25,881 bases of DNA from the NCBI GenBank assembly GCA_030615425.1, contig JAUWZG010000003.1, positions 1 to 25,881 on the forward strand. Direction: 5' to 3'. The notes beneath the pieces are model-generated. The model worked only from the letters and a program-made list of their open reading frames with translations. It was not told the origin of the DNA and ran no database searches. Position 1 is the first letter of the stretch; every line of letters starts with the position of its first letter. Below are positions 8,479 through 15,712 of this stretch, piece after piece. The stretch comes from Dehalococcoidia bacterium. GTDB taxonomy: Bacteria; Chloroflexota; Dehalococcoidia; Dehalococcoidales; BS750m-G39. The position numbers were made by a program, and so were the translations under genes.

Positions 8479-8561
8479 TATTTCGTTACCCCTACCCCTC
8501 AAGGGCGGGGAGTTAACCCCTTCCACTTAAGGGCGGAGGGCGGGAATAGATATAAAACGGG
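8479..8561 (-). repeat. GC-rich intergenic repeat, copy B
   Basis: Read on the minus strand after the hom stop, this stretch repeats the order seen after pyrK: CCCGTTTTATATCTATTCCC, a CCCTTAAG core, GGAAGGGG, a second core (CCCTTGAGGGG) and CGAAATA. It is about 14 bp shorter than copy A in the middle. The rest of the gap (8363-8478) is AT-rich with no gene visible; it may contain the 3' end of the toxin-antitoxin transcript. Confidence 0.65.
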
Positions 8562-8573
8562 TGGGGCGTCCCC

Positions 8574-9875
8574 TTAAGCTTCCACCCTTATAAAATTGGC
8601 TATTTCCTTAACCGGAGCCATACGCTCCAGTTCAGCTAATGCCTGCTGCATTTCCGCTTCCTTGGCGGGGTGGGTCATGATGACAATCTCCGCCGTCTGC
8701 GCCACACTATCAGCCGCCTGCTGAATAACCGAGGAAATGCTAATCAGGTGGTCGCCCAAGACCCTGGACACCTGAGCCAGGACGCCGGGCTGGTCATCAA
8801 CGTTTAGCCTCAGGTAATATCGGGTCTCAAGGTCAGCCATAGGTTTAATGCTTTTACCCGGCTCTAATCTCCACCTTGCCCGGCTACCCCCACCAGCGAC
8901 AACATCCTGAGCGGCTGATACCACATCAGCTATGACTGCGCTGCTGGTAGGCAATGCCCCTGCTCCCTCACCATAGAAAAGCACCTTGCCCACCAGGTCG
9001 CCTTCCACCAGAATAGCATTATAGACACCATCCACCTTAGCCAGCAGGGACTCCTCAGGGATAAAAACGGGATGGACGCGCACCTCAATCAGGTTATCAC
9101 TCTGTTTACCTATAGCCAGCAGCTTTATGGCAAAGCCCAGCTCCCGAGCGTATTTGAAGTCACGATTATCCAGCCGAGAAATGCCTTCGCAATGGATATC
9201 CTGAGGTTGAACCTGGCAATGAAAGGCTAAAGAGGCAAGAATAGCCAGTTTATAGGTAGCATCTATCCCGTCTATATCATTCTTCGGGTCAGCCTCGGCA
9301 TAGCCTAATTTCTGAGCGTTTCCGAGCGCTGAAGGGAAATCTGTGCCCTCTCTTGCCATCCGAGTAAGAATATAATTAGTGGTTCCGTTTATTATGGCAT
9401 AAATACCACTTATCTTATTGGCCACAAGGTCCTGCTGAAAGGGGGCGATTAAAGGAATGCCACCTCCAACACTAGCTTCATAGCGCAGTCCTACCCCATA
9501 CTGCTGAGCCAAAGCAAATAGTTCCACCCCATGCTTAGCGATAACCTCCTTGTTGGAGGTAACCACATGTTTACCGCCGGAGAGCGCCCGCTTCAAATAA
9601 TCCAGGGCTGGGTTCTCACCCCCTATAGCCTCAACCACTATATCTATATCAGCTTCGGCAAAAAACTCATCGGCGTCGGTGGTAAAAAGCTTTAACCCAA
9701 GCTCTTTCGCCTGCGGCTTGGCTAAATCCGACTCTAAAACCTTCACCCTTCTCAGGACAAGAGGGCAACCAATCTGCTCAGCCAAGACCTTGGCTCTATC
9801 GGTCAGGACCCTGGCTACCTCTCCACCAACCACCCCCAGCCCCACTAACCCTATCCCAATGCTCTCTTTCTTCAC
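8574..9875 (-). CDS. hom: Homoserine dehydrogenase with C-terminal ACT domain
   Basis: Reduces aspartate semialdehyde to homoserine with NAD(P)H, on the way to threonine and methionine. The protein has 433 residues. The nucleotide-binding glycine motif GLVGLGVVG stands at the N-terminus, the NGTTNYI block marks the substrate domain, and GYAEADP-x-x-D-I-D-G-x-D carries the catalytic region. The last ~80 residues (YYLRLNVDDQPGVLAQV...) are an ACT domain expected to sense threonine. The frame extends to 9926, but GTG at 9875 is preferred: GGAGGG (9884-9889) lies 8 bases upstream and the protein then begins like its relatives. Only 4 bp separate it from the upstream foldase stop, so the two are co-transcribed. 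Confidence 0.96.
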   Translation of the reverse strand: MKKESIGIGLVGLGVVGGEVARVLTDRAKVLAEQIGCPLVLRRVKVLESDLAKPQAKELGLKLFTTDADEFFAEADIDIVVEAIGGENPALDYLKRALSGGKHVVTSNKEVIAKHGVELFALAQQYGVGLRYEASVGGGIPLIAPFQQDLVANKISGIYAIINGTTNYILTRMAREGTDFPSALGNAQKLGYAEADPKNDIDGIDATYKLAILASLAFHCQVQPQDIHCEGISRLDNRDFKYARELGFAIKLLAIGKQSDNLIEVRVHPVFIPEESLLAKVDGVYNAILVEGDLVGKVLFYGEGAGALPTSSAVIADVVSAAQDVVAGGGSRARWRLEPGKSIKPMADLETRYYLRLNVDDQPGVLAQVSRVLGDHLISISSVIQQAADSVAQTAEIVIMTHPAKEAEMQQALAELERMAPVKEIANFIRVEA

Positions 9876-9879
9876 TGTT

Positions 9880-11175
9880 TTAGCCCTCCAAAACGCGTGA
9901 AATTGCCCACCGCTTCTTCTCGTCATCCAGATAGCTCACGATATTGTTATCCGGGTCATCCCATAATGCCTCAACCCACTTGCTCAAAGCATCAGCCTTG
10001 AACACATCCCTATTCTCCTCCTCAAGCTGCCGGTTATCATCTATATCCACAACCTCAATCAGCCAGTAGCCACCAGTGGTACCAACCTCATCGTCCCGAA
10101 TTGGCTGGCTCAATGTCCCCAGCTCAACCTCGGGGTCAAAGACAAACTCGTCAAAAGCGGAACTCACCATACCTTTAGACGTCACCTCAAACTCCCCGCC
10201 ATTTCCCTTAGACGCATAATGCTGAGAATACTCGCTAGCCAGTTCGGCAAAGTCCTCGCCCGCTTCCAGCCTGGCTCTAACGTCGTTAGCCTCCTGCTCA
10301 CTAACCAGCAGCATTACCTTGACCTGAGCCTGCTCCGCCTCCTCATCTCGCTCCACCACCTCAATCAACCAGTAGCCCACCATCTTGGCTTTGGTCTCCT
10401 CATATATTGGCTCACTTAACACTCCAACCTCACAGCCAAAGGCATTCTCCTCAAGCATGAAACTTTCTATCAGAAAAGGCAAGACACCTTCAGGTCGCCA
10501 ACCGAGGTCACCCTCTTTTTCTTTACAGGTGGCATCCAGGGAAAGCTCTCCAGCCAAGGTGGCAAAATCCTCGCCCGCTTCCAGCCTGGCTTTAACATCG
10601 TTTGCCTGGCTCTCGCTCTCCAGGAACATCGCCATTATATGCCTCTGCTCGGCAAACATTGGCACCTGCTGGTCAAGATACTCATCACGCACTCTTACCA
10701 ACAGCATCTGTGTTCTAACTAAATCTCTTCCCACATCCCGATACTCCTCACTTAGCGACAAGTTCTGGCTATTAAGCTCCTCGTCAACCTCGTCATCGCT
10801 GACACTGATGCCCAATTCCATAGCCGCTTGCCGTATAAGCTCAATTTCCTCAATTACTTTGACCACATCATCAGCTATAAATTCCACATATTCGACAGGT
10901 ATGCCCTGTGCCTGACAGGAATACTCAAGCATCTTTATGTAATAATCCATATCAAACTTGGTATCGTTCACCTCAATTACAGTTTCATGCAGTGGTTCAT
11001 ACTCAGCCTGATACCAGCCTTTATAAACCCCAACGCCAACGATGCTCAAGACAGCAACGATAATCAAAATCGCCAAGCTAAATACAATGCGCTGTCTCCT
11101 CTTCTGCTGTTGCCACCGGGAAAGCTGGCGCCTGGTAACCTCACGCCGGGGTTTCTCTACCTTCTTTTTAGCCAA
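9880..11175 (-). CDS. Membrane-anchored foldase with two parvulin (PpiC) domains
   Basis: A 431-residue SurA/PrsA-like peptidyl-prolyl isomerase. A basic cytoplasmic head (residues 1-29) is followed by one membrane anchor (30-50), an N-terminal chaperone region (60-170), and two rotamase domains (about 177-275 and 284-377). The domains carry near-identical segments, ANDVKARLEAGEDFATLA and ANDVRARLEAGEDFAELA, with E-G-D-L-G-W or N-G-G-E-F following; the second has F in place of the usual W. It should help proteins fold outside the membrane. The start is TTG at 11175, inferred from the basic N-terminus; GAGG lies about 11 bases upstream. It precedes hom in a two-gene operon, an unusual partnership. 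Confidence 0.88.
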   Translation of the reverse strand: MAKKKVEKPRREVTRRQLSRWQQQKRRQRIVFSLAILIIVAVLSIVGVGVYKGWYQAEYEPLHETVIEVNDTKFDMDYYIKMLEYSCQAQGIPVEYVEFIADDVVKVIEEIELIRQAAMELGISVSDDEVDEELNSQNLSLSEEYRDVGRDLVRTQMLLVRVRDEYLDQQVPMFAEQRHIMAMFLESESQANDVKARLEAGEDFATLAGELSLDATCKEKEGDLGWRPEGVLPFLIESFMLEENAFGCEVGVLSEPIYEETKAKMVGYWLIEVVERDEEAEQAQVKVMLLVSEQEANDVRARLEAGEDFAELASEYSQHYASKGNGGEFEVTSKGMVSSAFDEFVFDPEVELGTLSQPIRDDEVGTTGGYWLIEVVDIDDNRQLEEENRDVFKADALSKWVEALWDDPDNNIVSYLDDEKKRWAISRVLEG

Positions 11176-11206
11176 ATCTGAGCCTCTGAATGTTTAATAC
11201 ACTATA

Positions 11207-11235
11207 TTTATAACCTAAAAGCGTAATCTTTTCAA
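11207..11235 (-). promoter_or_regulatory. Promoter of the foldase-hom operon
   Basis: On the minus strand TTGAAA (11235-11230) and TATAAA (11212-11207) are 17 bp apart, giving a leader of roughly 25 bases before the TTG start at 11175. It is arranged divergently to the tRNA promoter. Confidence 0.65.
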
Positions 11236-11245
11236 TGAGGCTTTA

Positions 11246-11274
11246 TTGTCCCAAGCAACAAATTATGCTAATAT
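11246..11274 (+). promoter_or_regulatory. Promoter of tRNA-Pro
   Basis: TTGTCC (11246-11251) and TAATAT (11269-11274) are 17 bp apart, with a start site expected a few bases before the tRNA at 11287. Confidence 0.55.
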
Positions 11275-11286
11275 GTTGAAATAAGT

Positions 11287-11363
11287 CGGGGTGTAGCGCA
11301 GCCTGGTAGCGCACCTGAATGGGGTTCAGGTGGTCGCCGGTTCAAATCCGGCCACCCCGACCA
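11287..11363 (+). tRNA. tRNA-Pro (anticodon GGG)
   Basis: The full cloverleaf can be drawn. The acceptor arm CGGGGTG pairs with CACCCCG, the D arm is GCGC/GCGC, and the anticodon arm is CCTGA/TCAGG around the loop ATGGGGT. The T arm GCCGG/CCGGC encloses TTCAAAT. The anticodon GGG reads proline codon CCC/CCU. The discriminator is A and CCA is encoded (11361-11363). No intron is seen. Confidence 0.97.
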
Positions 11364-11428
11364 TAGATAGGAGAAGCAGGCTCTAGACAACCTGAACCGG
11401 GTGGGCTCCCCAAAAGTTATGGTTCAGA

Positions 11429-11698
11429 ATGGTTCATGGCATACATATTCCGTGCTCAAGTATTCCGAATGTATCAAAGGAGGCGGAAATGCGGAATGAC
11501 ATCTATGAGGAGCTGGGGCTACAGTTCGTCAGCGATGGAAAAGGTGACCTCAAAGAGACCTTTGGGCCGGAGGATGTCTTCAACTACGCTTATGCTGTCT
11601 TCCATTCGCCCACCTACCGCAGCCGGTATGCGGAGTTTCTCAGGATAGACTTCCCACGCCTGCCACTCACTTCGGACAAAGATATACTCAAGGCGTAA
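11429..11698 (+). pseudogene. Fragment of a type ISP restriction-methylation enzyme
   Basis: The 89-residue frame contains GPEDVFNYAYAVFHSPTYRS, then RYAEFLRIDFPRLPLTSD. This block is characteristic of the C-terminal target-recognition side of large (about 1000-residue) type ISP / single-chain restriction-methyltransferases and similar N6-adenine methylases. The helicase, nuclease and methylase parts are absent upstream (the tRNA is only 65 bp away), and the frame stops shortly after the block where relatives continue with another long helical region. An ATG at 11489 has a strong AAAGGAGG site, so a short peptide may still be made. I regard it as the relic of a deleted enzyme. Confidence 0.75.
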
Positions 11699-11812
11699 GT
11701 CCTTGCCTCAGAGTCATCGGGTAACAACTAGCCACATTGTGACCTTTGGGCACTACCGAGCGATAGGACTCCCTATGCTCACAGTCGTGATTTCCTTCAT
11801 ATCTTGCCTGGT

Positions 11813-12439
11813 TCAGGTAGCCCCTACCTCTTGGCACTCTTCCCTAACAGGGCAGCTAGAGCATCTTCTACGCTTGCAAAATTCCAAGTTTAATCTCACC
11901 AAAGCAGACTCCACAGCAGGGGGTTCCAGCTCCTCCTCGCCAAGTCCAAGCCTGAAGGCAACTTCCCTGGCCAGAGGGGAAAGCTGGGGTCTCGCCTTTT
12001 CCCAGACCGCTTTTAGCTCCCTTAGAAAAATGTTCACCGTAGTTGGACCCACGCCCTTGAATTCAAGTAGCCTCTTCTCCAGGTCCTTGCTATCCTTTGA
12101 CTGAGTGTATAAGCCCTCCAATGAGCCGTATTTCTCCTTTAAGCTGGATGCTATTTCAAGCAGGTTTGATGCAGTGGAGAAGTCGTAGCGAACATAGCCA
12201 CCGGAGTCCAATACCTCCACCAGTTTATCCCAGCCAGCCTCTATAATGCTCTCGGGTGTTACAATCCCCACTTTTTCAAACTCCCTGTAAGTCCTTTTGG
12301 CTACTTCAGAGGAAATCCTCTTTGCAAAGAGGATCGAAGCCAGAAACCACTTGAATCTGTCCTCTTCTGTTTTTAAGTCTAGGCCTAGCTCCTGAGAATA
12401 GGTTATCAACCTCAAGACCTTTTCTGTCACATCCCTCAT
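11813..12439 (-). CDS. HhH-GPD / endonuclease III-like protein with Fe-S cluster loop
   Basis: A 208-residue protein of the helix-hairpin-helix DNA glycosylase superfamily. The hairpin LLEFKGVGPTTVNIFLREL lies near residues 123-141, and four cysteines at the C-terminus (C-x4-C-x2-C-x5-C) match the [4Fe-4S] loop of endonuclease III except that the first gap is 4 instead of 6. The catalytic Asp normally found ~18-20 residues after the hairpin in V-D-T-H is not visible; the stretch reads QLSPLAREVAFRLG. It may be a DNA-binding relative rather than an active base-excision enzyme. The ATG at 12439 has GGAG upstream (12447-12450). It lies 28 bp downstream of the Sir2 gene and is probably co-transcribed. 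Confidence 0.8.
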   Translation of the reverse strand: MRDVTEKVLRLITYSQELGLDLKTEEDRFKWFLASILFAKRISSEVAKRTYREFEKVGIVTPESIIEAGWDKLVEVLDSGGYVRYDFSTASNLLEIASSLKEKYGSLEGLYTQSKDSKDLEKRLLEFKGVGPTTVNIFLRELKAVWEKARPQLSPLAREVAFRLGLGEEELEPPAVESALVRLNLEFCKRRRCSSCPVREECQEVGAT

Positions 12440-12467
12440 CGCTTTGCTCCTCTACGCCACCAATAGA

Positions 12468-13205
12468 CTATCCCCCCTCTATGAGCTCCTTCAGCCTATC
12501 AACTGCTGGAGGCAATACCTCTCCTGTTCTTTCCTCAAACCGCAGGTGAGCAAGTCGGTCGAAAGGGGTTTCACCCTTATTAATTATGACCAGCCGGGCT
12601 CCAGATTTAAGAGCCACTTTGGGCATATCAGCAGCCGGTGTAACAACCAGACTGGAGCCGGCAACTATGAAAAGGTCGCAATGTTGCGAATGCCAATAAG
12701 AATCAGCTAGCTCCTTCCGCGGCAGTGATTGACCAAAGTTAACTACACTAGACACGAGTTTTCCCCCACAAAGAGGGCAGGCAATTTGGTCATCAAGGTT
12801 ATCCAGAAGAAATTCGCAGTGGCTGCACCGCAGCTTGGTAACATTGCCATGCAGCTCCGCCAGTAAATCCGGGCGGATTCCTGACCGCAAGTGGAGATTG
12901 TCTACATTTTGTGAGATGAGAAAGCTTAACTTGCCAAGTTCCTGTAGCTGGACAATAGCCAGGTGCCCAGCATTAGGCTCCACTGATGAGAAATCTCGCG
13001 GTTTGGTGGGCAGTCCTTTTGCCTGGCGTGTCCAGATGCCGTCTGGTCCTCGGAAATCAGGAAGTCCTGATTCTGTACTGATGCCAGCACCGGTGAACAC
13101 CACCAGGTGTTTTGACTCAAACATCCATTGAGCTAGGGTGTTAATTCGCTTATCCAAGTCCGATAACACTATGGCCCCCAGTAAATTGGGGATAGCTCCC
13201 GGCAA
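12468..13205 (-). CDS. cobB: Sir2-family NAD-dependent protein deacylase
   Basis: Removes acyl groups from lysines, consuming NAD. Sirtuin motifs are all present: GAGIS (39-43), PDFRGPDGIW, QNVDNLH with QNVD at 99-102, the catalytic His in LHGN (H119), a zinc site C127-x2-C130-x12-C143-x2-C146, and GSSLVVTPA. Length counted from TTG at 13205 is 245; a GTG at 13169 with GGGGG a few bases before it is an equally good or better start (233 residues). It heads a likely two-gene unit with the HhH protein. Targets cannot be read from sequence; deacetylation of acyl-CoA synthetases is a common bacterial role. Confidence 0.94.
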   Translation of the reverse strand: MPGAIPNLLGAIVLSDLDKRINTLAQWMFESKHLVVFTGAGISTESGLPDFRGPDGIWTRQAKGLPTKPRDFSSVEPNAGHLAIVQLQELGKLSFLISQNVDNLHLRSGIRPDLLAELHGNVTKLRCSHCEFLLDNLDDQIACPLCGGKLVSSVVNFGQSLPRKELADSYWHSQHCDLFIVAGSSLVVTPAADMPKVALKSGARLVIINKGETPFDRLAHLRFEERTGEVLPPAVDRLKELIEGG

Positions 13206-13364
13206 TAATTCTTACCAATCTGTCGTCTCCATTTTACGACGGTGACTCCCTCATGGCAACGCGTAAGGCGGCATTGTAGCAAAGCGGGCACACTAAACAT
13301 TACATCGTTTTGTTTACTCTCAGCGTTGATGGTATTGTTCTGCCCCACTTTCTGTGAGTCATAC

Positions 13365-14129
13365 CTATACGGTTAGTCTACGCCTCATTGTAACCAGCGA
13401 TATGGAGAAAAAGAGGGCAGTTAGACCAATTATAAGAGCCAGCGCCCAGAGAAGGTCGATGTGAAATTCTCCATTAATTAGCGCCCGGGTAAGATGCACC
13501 ACCGGTGTTAACGGCACTACCCAGCTCAGATTCTGCACTATCTCAGGAAAAGAGGAGAGGGGGAAGAACACTCCGCTGAAAAAGAACATGGGAGTGATAA
13601 ATAGGGTGAAAAAGTAATTAAAGCTGTAGATGGCGGGGGCAAGAGAGGTGAAGAGTATAGCAATGGAAGCAAACATTAGACCTTCCAGGAAGGCAAGTAC
13701 CGGTATGAGCAGTGCCCAGGGTGAAGGTACCAACTGGAAAATAGCGGCAATGGTGAGGATGATAGTGCCCGTCAGGAGCGAGCGTGTCGCTCCCCAGAAG
13801 ATTTCACCAGCGATGACATCTTCCGCGCTCAGCGGAGTGGCAATGATGGCGTCATAGGTTTTCTGATACTCCATGCGCACGAAACTCCCGTAGGTACACT
13901 CAAAGCTGGCACTGAACATAGCATAGCTGGCGATAATACCCGGGGCAATAAACTCAATGTACTTCTGCCCATCAACCAGGCCAACATATGCGCCGAGGCC
14001 CAAGCCCATAGCCAGCAGAATAATAATCGGTTCCGCTATAGAACCGGGCGCTTCTGAGTGCCATAGCCTGAAGAAGACATCCCGGTTGCGCTGCCACACC
14101 CTAATAGAACGCCAGGAAAAGGGTTTCAC
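13365..14129 (-). CDS. ABC-2 type permease (NodJ/daunorubicin-exporter type)
   Basis: Membrane half of an ABC exporter, 254 residues with about six hydrophobic segments. The features MEYQKTYDAIIATPLSAEDV, a conserved amphipathic segment after the second helix, and FFSGVFFPLSSFPEIVQ are typical of the NodJ subgroup of ABC-2 permeases. The GTG start (14129) overlaps the ATPase stop by 4 bp (GTGA), so the pair is translationally coupled. The substrate is unknown; relatives export lipo-oligosaccharides, drugs or polysaccharide. The next gene downstream on this strand is the Sir2 gene, 159 bp away, in which I see no clear terminator. Confidence 0.9.
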   Translation of the reverse strand: MKPFSWRSIRVWQRNRDVFFRLWHSEAPGSIAEPIIILLAMGLGLGAYVGLVDGQKYIEFIAPGIIASYAMFSASFECTYGSFVRMEYQKTYDAIIATPLSAEDVIAGEIFWGATRSLLTGTIILTIAAIFQLVPSPWALLIPVLAFLEGLMFASIAILFTSLAPAIYSFNYFFTLFITPMFFFSGVFFPLSSFPEIVQNLSWVVPLTPVVHLTRALINGEFHIDLLWALALIIGLTALFFSISLVTMRRRLTV

Positions 14130-15037
14130 TCGATTAAAGACCTCCCTGTAAGCCGGAAGAAGACATCCTCCAAGGTGGCTGGTCTCCGCCTTAGTCTCTC
14201 CGGAGCATTTACCAATCCCCTGGTCATCTCGCTGGCCTCTACGTGGAAGGCCTGTATCTTATTTCCCACCACCTCAAAGTCAACCCCATGACTTCGTAAA
14301 TCCTTGATGGCTTTATCCCTTTCCCCGGCGTCTACCTCAATCTCCCATACCTCACTGCCGACATATCGGGAAATGAGACCCTGGGGAGCACCAAGGCTCA
14401 GGATTTTACCTTGATGCATTATTGCCACCCGGTCACAAAGCACAGTCGCCTCTTCCATATTCTGGGTGCATAGAAGCTGGGTAACGCCCTGGGATTTTAA
14501 TTCAGTGAGCTTGTCCCAGACTAGATATTTGCCCTGCGGGTCAAGCCCCATTGTCGGCTCATCAAGAACCAATATTTGGGGTAGGTTAATTAAGCCCCTG
14601 GCTATCAGCAGGCGCCGCTTCATCCCCCCTGATAGCTCCTTTATGTGGCTATTACGCTTGTTTTCAAGCTCAAACAGGCTTAAGACTTCCATGCTGCGCC
14701 GGTGTGCCTCATTCTTAGGTATGTCGAAGTATCGAGCAAAGGTCATCAGATTCTGAAGCACTGTCAAATCGGGGTCGAGGTTATCCAGCTGGGGGACTAC
14801 CCCTAAGATAGCCTTCGCTTGGCGGGAATGAGTCTTCAGGTCATTACCTAGCACCTGTATGTCACCTCTGGTGGGAGGTGATACCGCAGTTATCATCTTG
14901 ATGAGAGAGGTCTTCCCTGCCCCATTAGGTCCCAATAAACCAAAGCATTCACCCTTTTTCACCTCTAAATTTATATCATCTACCGCCAACAGGTCTTTAA
15001 ATTTCTTGGTTAAGTTACGAGTCTTAATGGCAAACAT
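14126..15037 (-). CDS. ABC exporter ATPase (NodI/daunorubicin-resistance type)
   Basis: ATP-binding partner of the permease that follows. 303 residues: Walker A GPNGAGKT (36-43), signature LSGGMKRRL, Walker B LVLDEPTMGLDP, and a switch histidine replaced by a Q-N context (LLCTQNMEEA, where most family members have T-H-x-M-E-E). The C-terminal ~70 residues form the extra domain of this subfamily and end TLEDVFFRLTGRSL, a DrrA/NodI hallmark. The ATG at 15037 has only a weak ribosome site, but the promoter is close (28-base leader). The Q/N in place of the H-loop is known in NodI-like proteins, so it need not mean inactivity. Confidence 0.92.
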   Translation of the reverse strand: MFAIKTRNLTKKFKDLLAVDDINLEVKKGECFGLLGPNGAGKTSLIKMITAVSPPTRGDIQVLGNDLKTHSRQAKAILGVVPQLDNLDPDLTVLQNLMTFARYFDIPKNEAHRRSMEVLSLFELENKRNSHIKELSGGMKRRLLIARGLINLPQILVLDEPTMGLDPQGKYLVWDKLTELKSQGVTQLLCTQNMEEATVLCDRVAIMHQGKILSLGAPQGLISRYVGSEVWEIEVDAGERDKAIKDLRSHGVDFEVVGNKIQAFHVEASEMTRGLVNAPERLRRRPATLEDVFFRLTGRSLIE

Positions 15038-15071
15038 TAAAAATCAGCTTCGTCAGATTAGGTTCTGGCAA

Positions 15072-15100
15072 ATTATATCAGCTTCAAGCTGCGCCAACAA
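15072..15100 (-). promoter_or_regulatory. Extended -10 promoter of the exporter pair
   Basis: On the minus strand TTGTTG (15100-15095) stands 17 bp from TATAAT (15077-15072), with a TGA-TATAAT extended -10. Transcription would begin about 30 bases before the ATPase start. The spacer carries the palindromic AGCTTGAAGCT. In the remaining gap (15101-15242) I see no supported gene. Confidence 0.65.
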
Positions 15101-15242
15101 ATGCCCAGAGATTTTGACTGCCTAATTTAACTTTTGAGGACTAGACTCAAGCCACAACACGTGGAAAGATCTTAGAAGAATACGTTGGTTTAGAGGATGA
15201 GGCGATGAGAGAAGGGCACTGGAACCCCCGACTATCTGGCTG

Positions 15243-15361
15243 TTATCCTGATGGCGGCCGAGTATTCGGGGGTTGCGGGTTCTTCATGCCAAACCGGGAA
15301 TATGGGTTTCTAATACCGGTTATCGTCCTTTCCGCTGGCGATACATCCGAATTCTAGGCGG
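15243..15361 (-). pseudogene. Remnant of an AprB-like ferredoxin C-terminus
   Basis: On the minus strand, a frame ends ...YSRFGMKNPQPPNTRPPSG followed by TAA at 15245-15243. The same ending, YFRIGMKNPPPPNTRPPVG, occurs at 25266-25391, and codon-by-codon most differences between the two are silent third-position changes, so this strand and frame once coded. Further back the match continues in another frame (RIRMYRQRKGR), so a frameshift has broken it, and no start codon is available. It lies immediately after the stop of the intact ferredoxin, whose own end (GYWKNKVTGEVHQI) matches the region just before this ending in the second copy. It is therefore the tail of a lost or duplicated ferredoxin gene. 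Confidence 0.7.
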
Positions 15362-15658
15362 CTAGATTTGATGGACTTCCCCGGTGACCTTGTTCTTCCA
15401 GTATCCTCTTTGTTGCAGCGGCCAGTTGAATGTGATAGCCCCGGGACGGGGACAATCATTAACACAGCAGCCGCCATACCAGCACTCATCAGGATGCAAT
15501 ATGATAGGTGGTTTGCCTTTCTCTGGATTGGGTATGAACACGTCTATCTGGCAGACTTCTACACAAATGTTGCAGCCGTTGCAGATATCAGGATTAAAAA
15601 TCACCGGAGCATTCGGTGTAACAACATTGGGCATGGCACTTACTTTTTCCTTAGACAT
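15362..15658 (-). CDS. AprB-like dicluster 4Fe-4S ferredoxin
   Basis: A 98-residue electron carrier. Cluster 1 is C26-x2-C29-x2-C32-x3-C36 (CNGCNICVEVC); cluster 2 is formed by C59, C64, C65 and C69 in ECWYGGCCVNDCPRPGAI, the pattern of adenylylsulfate reductase beta subunits. ATG at 15658 is chosen because GGAGG (15668-15664) lies 5 bases upstream; a TTG four codons earlier is part of that ribosome site. It follows the AprA-like flavoprotein by 54 bp and should be its partner. It is not a true AprB, which is longer with an extended C-terminal tail, and its end looks shortened relative to the remnants described next to it and at the right edge. Confidence 0.87.
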   Translation of the reverse strand: MSKEKVSAMPNVVTPNAPVIFNPDICNGCNICVEVCQIDVFIPNPEKGKPPIILHPDECWYGGCCVNDCPRPGAITFNWPLQQRGYWKNKVTGEVHQI

Positions 15659-15712
15659 CTTTTCCTCCAAAAACCAGCTCGTTTAAAAGGTATAGTTTCG
15701 ATTTTAAAACTA

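Noticed and set aside
9876..9926. Longer homoserine dehydrogenase from 9926
   Set aside because: It would overlap the foldase gene; GTG 9875 has a proper ribosome site and the expected N-terminus.
10385..10915. 176-codon plus-strand frame antisense to the foldase gene
   Set aside because: Serine-rich composition typical of an antisense shadow of a Glu/Leu-rich gene; the minus strand carries clear parvulin domains.
11323..11818. GGTTCAGGT in the tRNA (11323-11331) repeated at 11810-11818 as possible attachment sites around the restriction relic
   Set aside because: Only 9 bases agree, the second copy partly lies in the end of the HhH gene, and the match is to the anticodon arm rather than the usual T-arm/3' end.
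15145..15351. Plus-strand frame of 68 codons (TTRGKILEEYVGLEDEAMRE…) that looks protein-like at first
   Set aside because: The second half is antisense to the ferredoxin remnant, no ribosome site precedes the ATG at 15205, and I recognise no family. The first half (15145-15216) remains unexplained.
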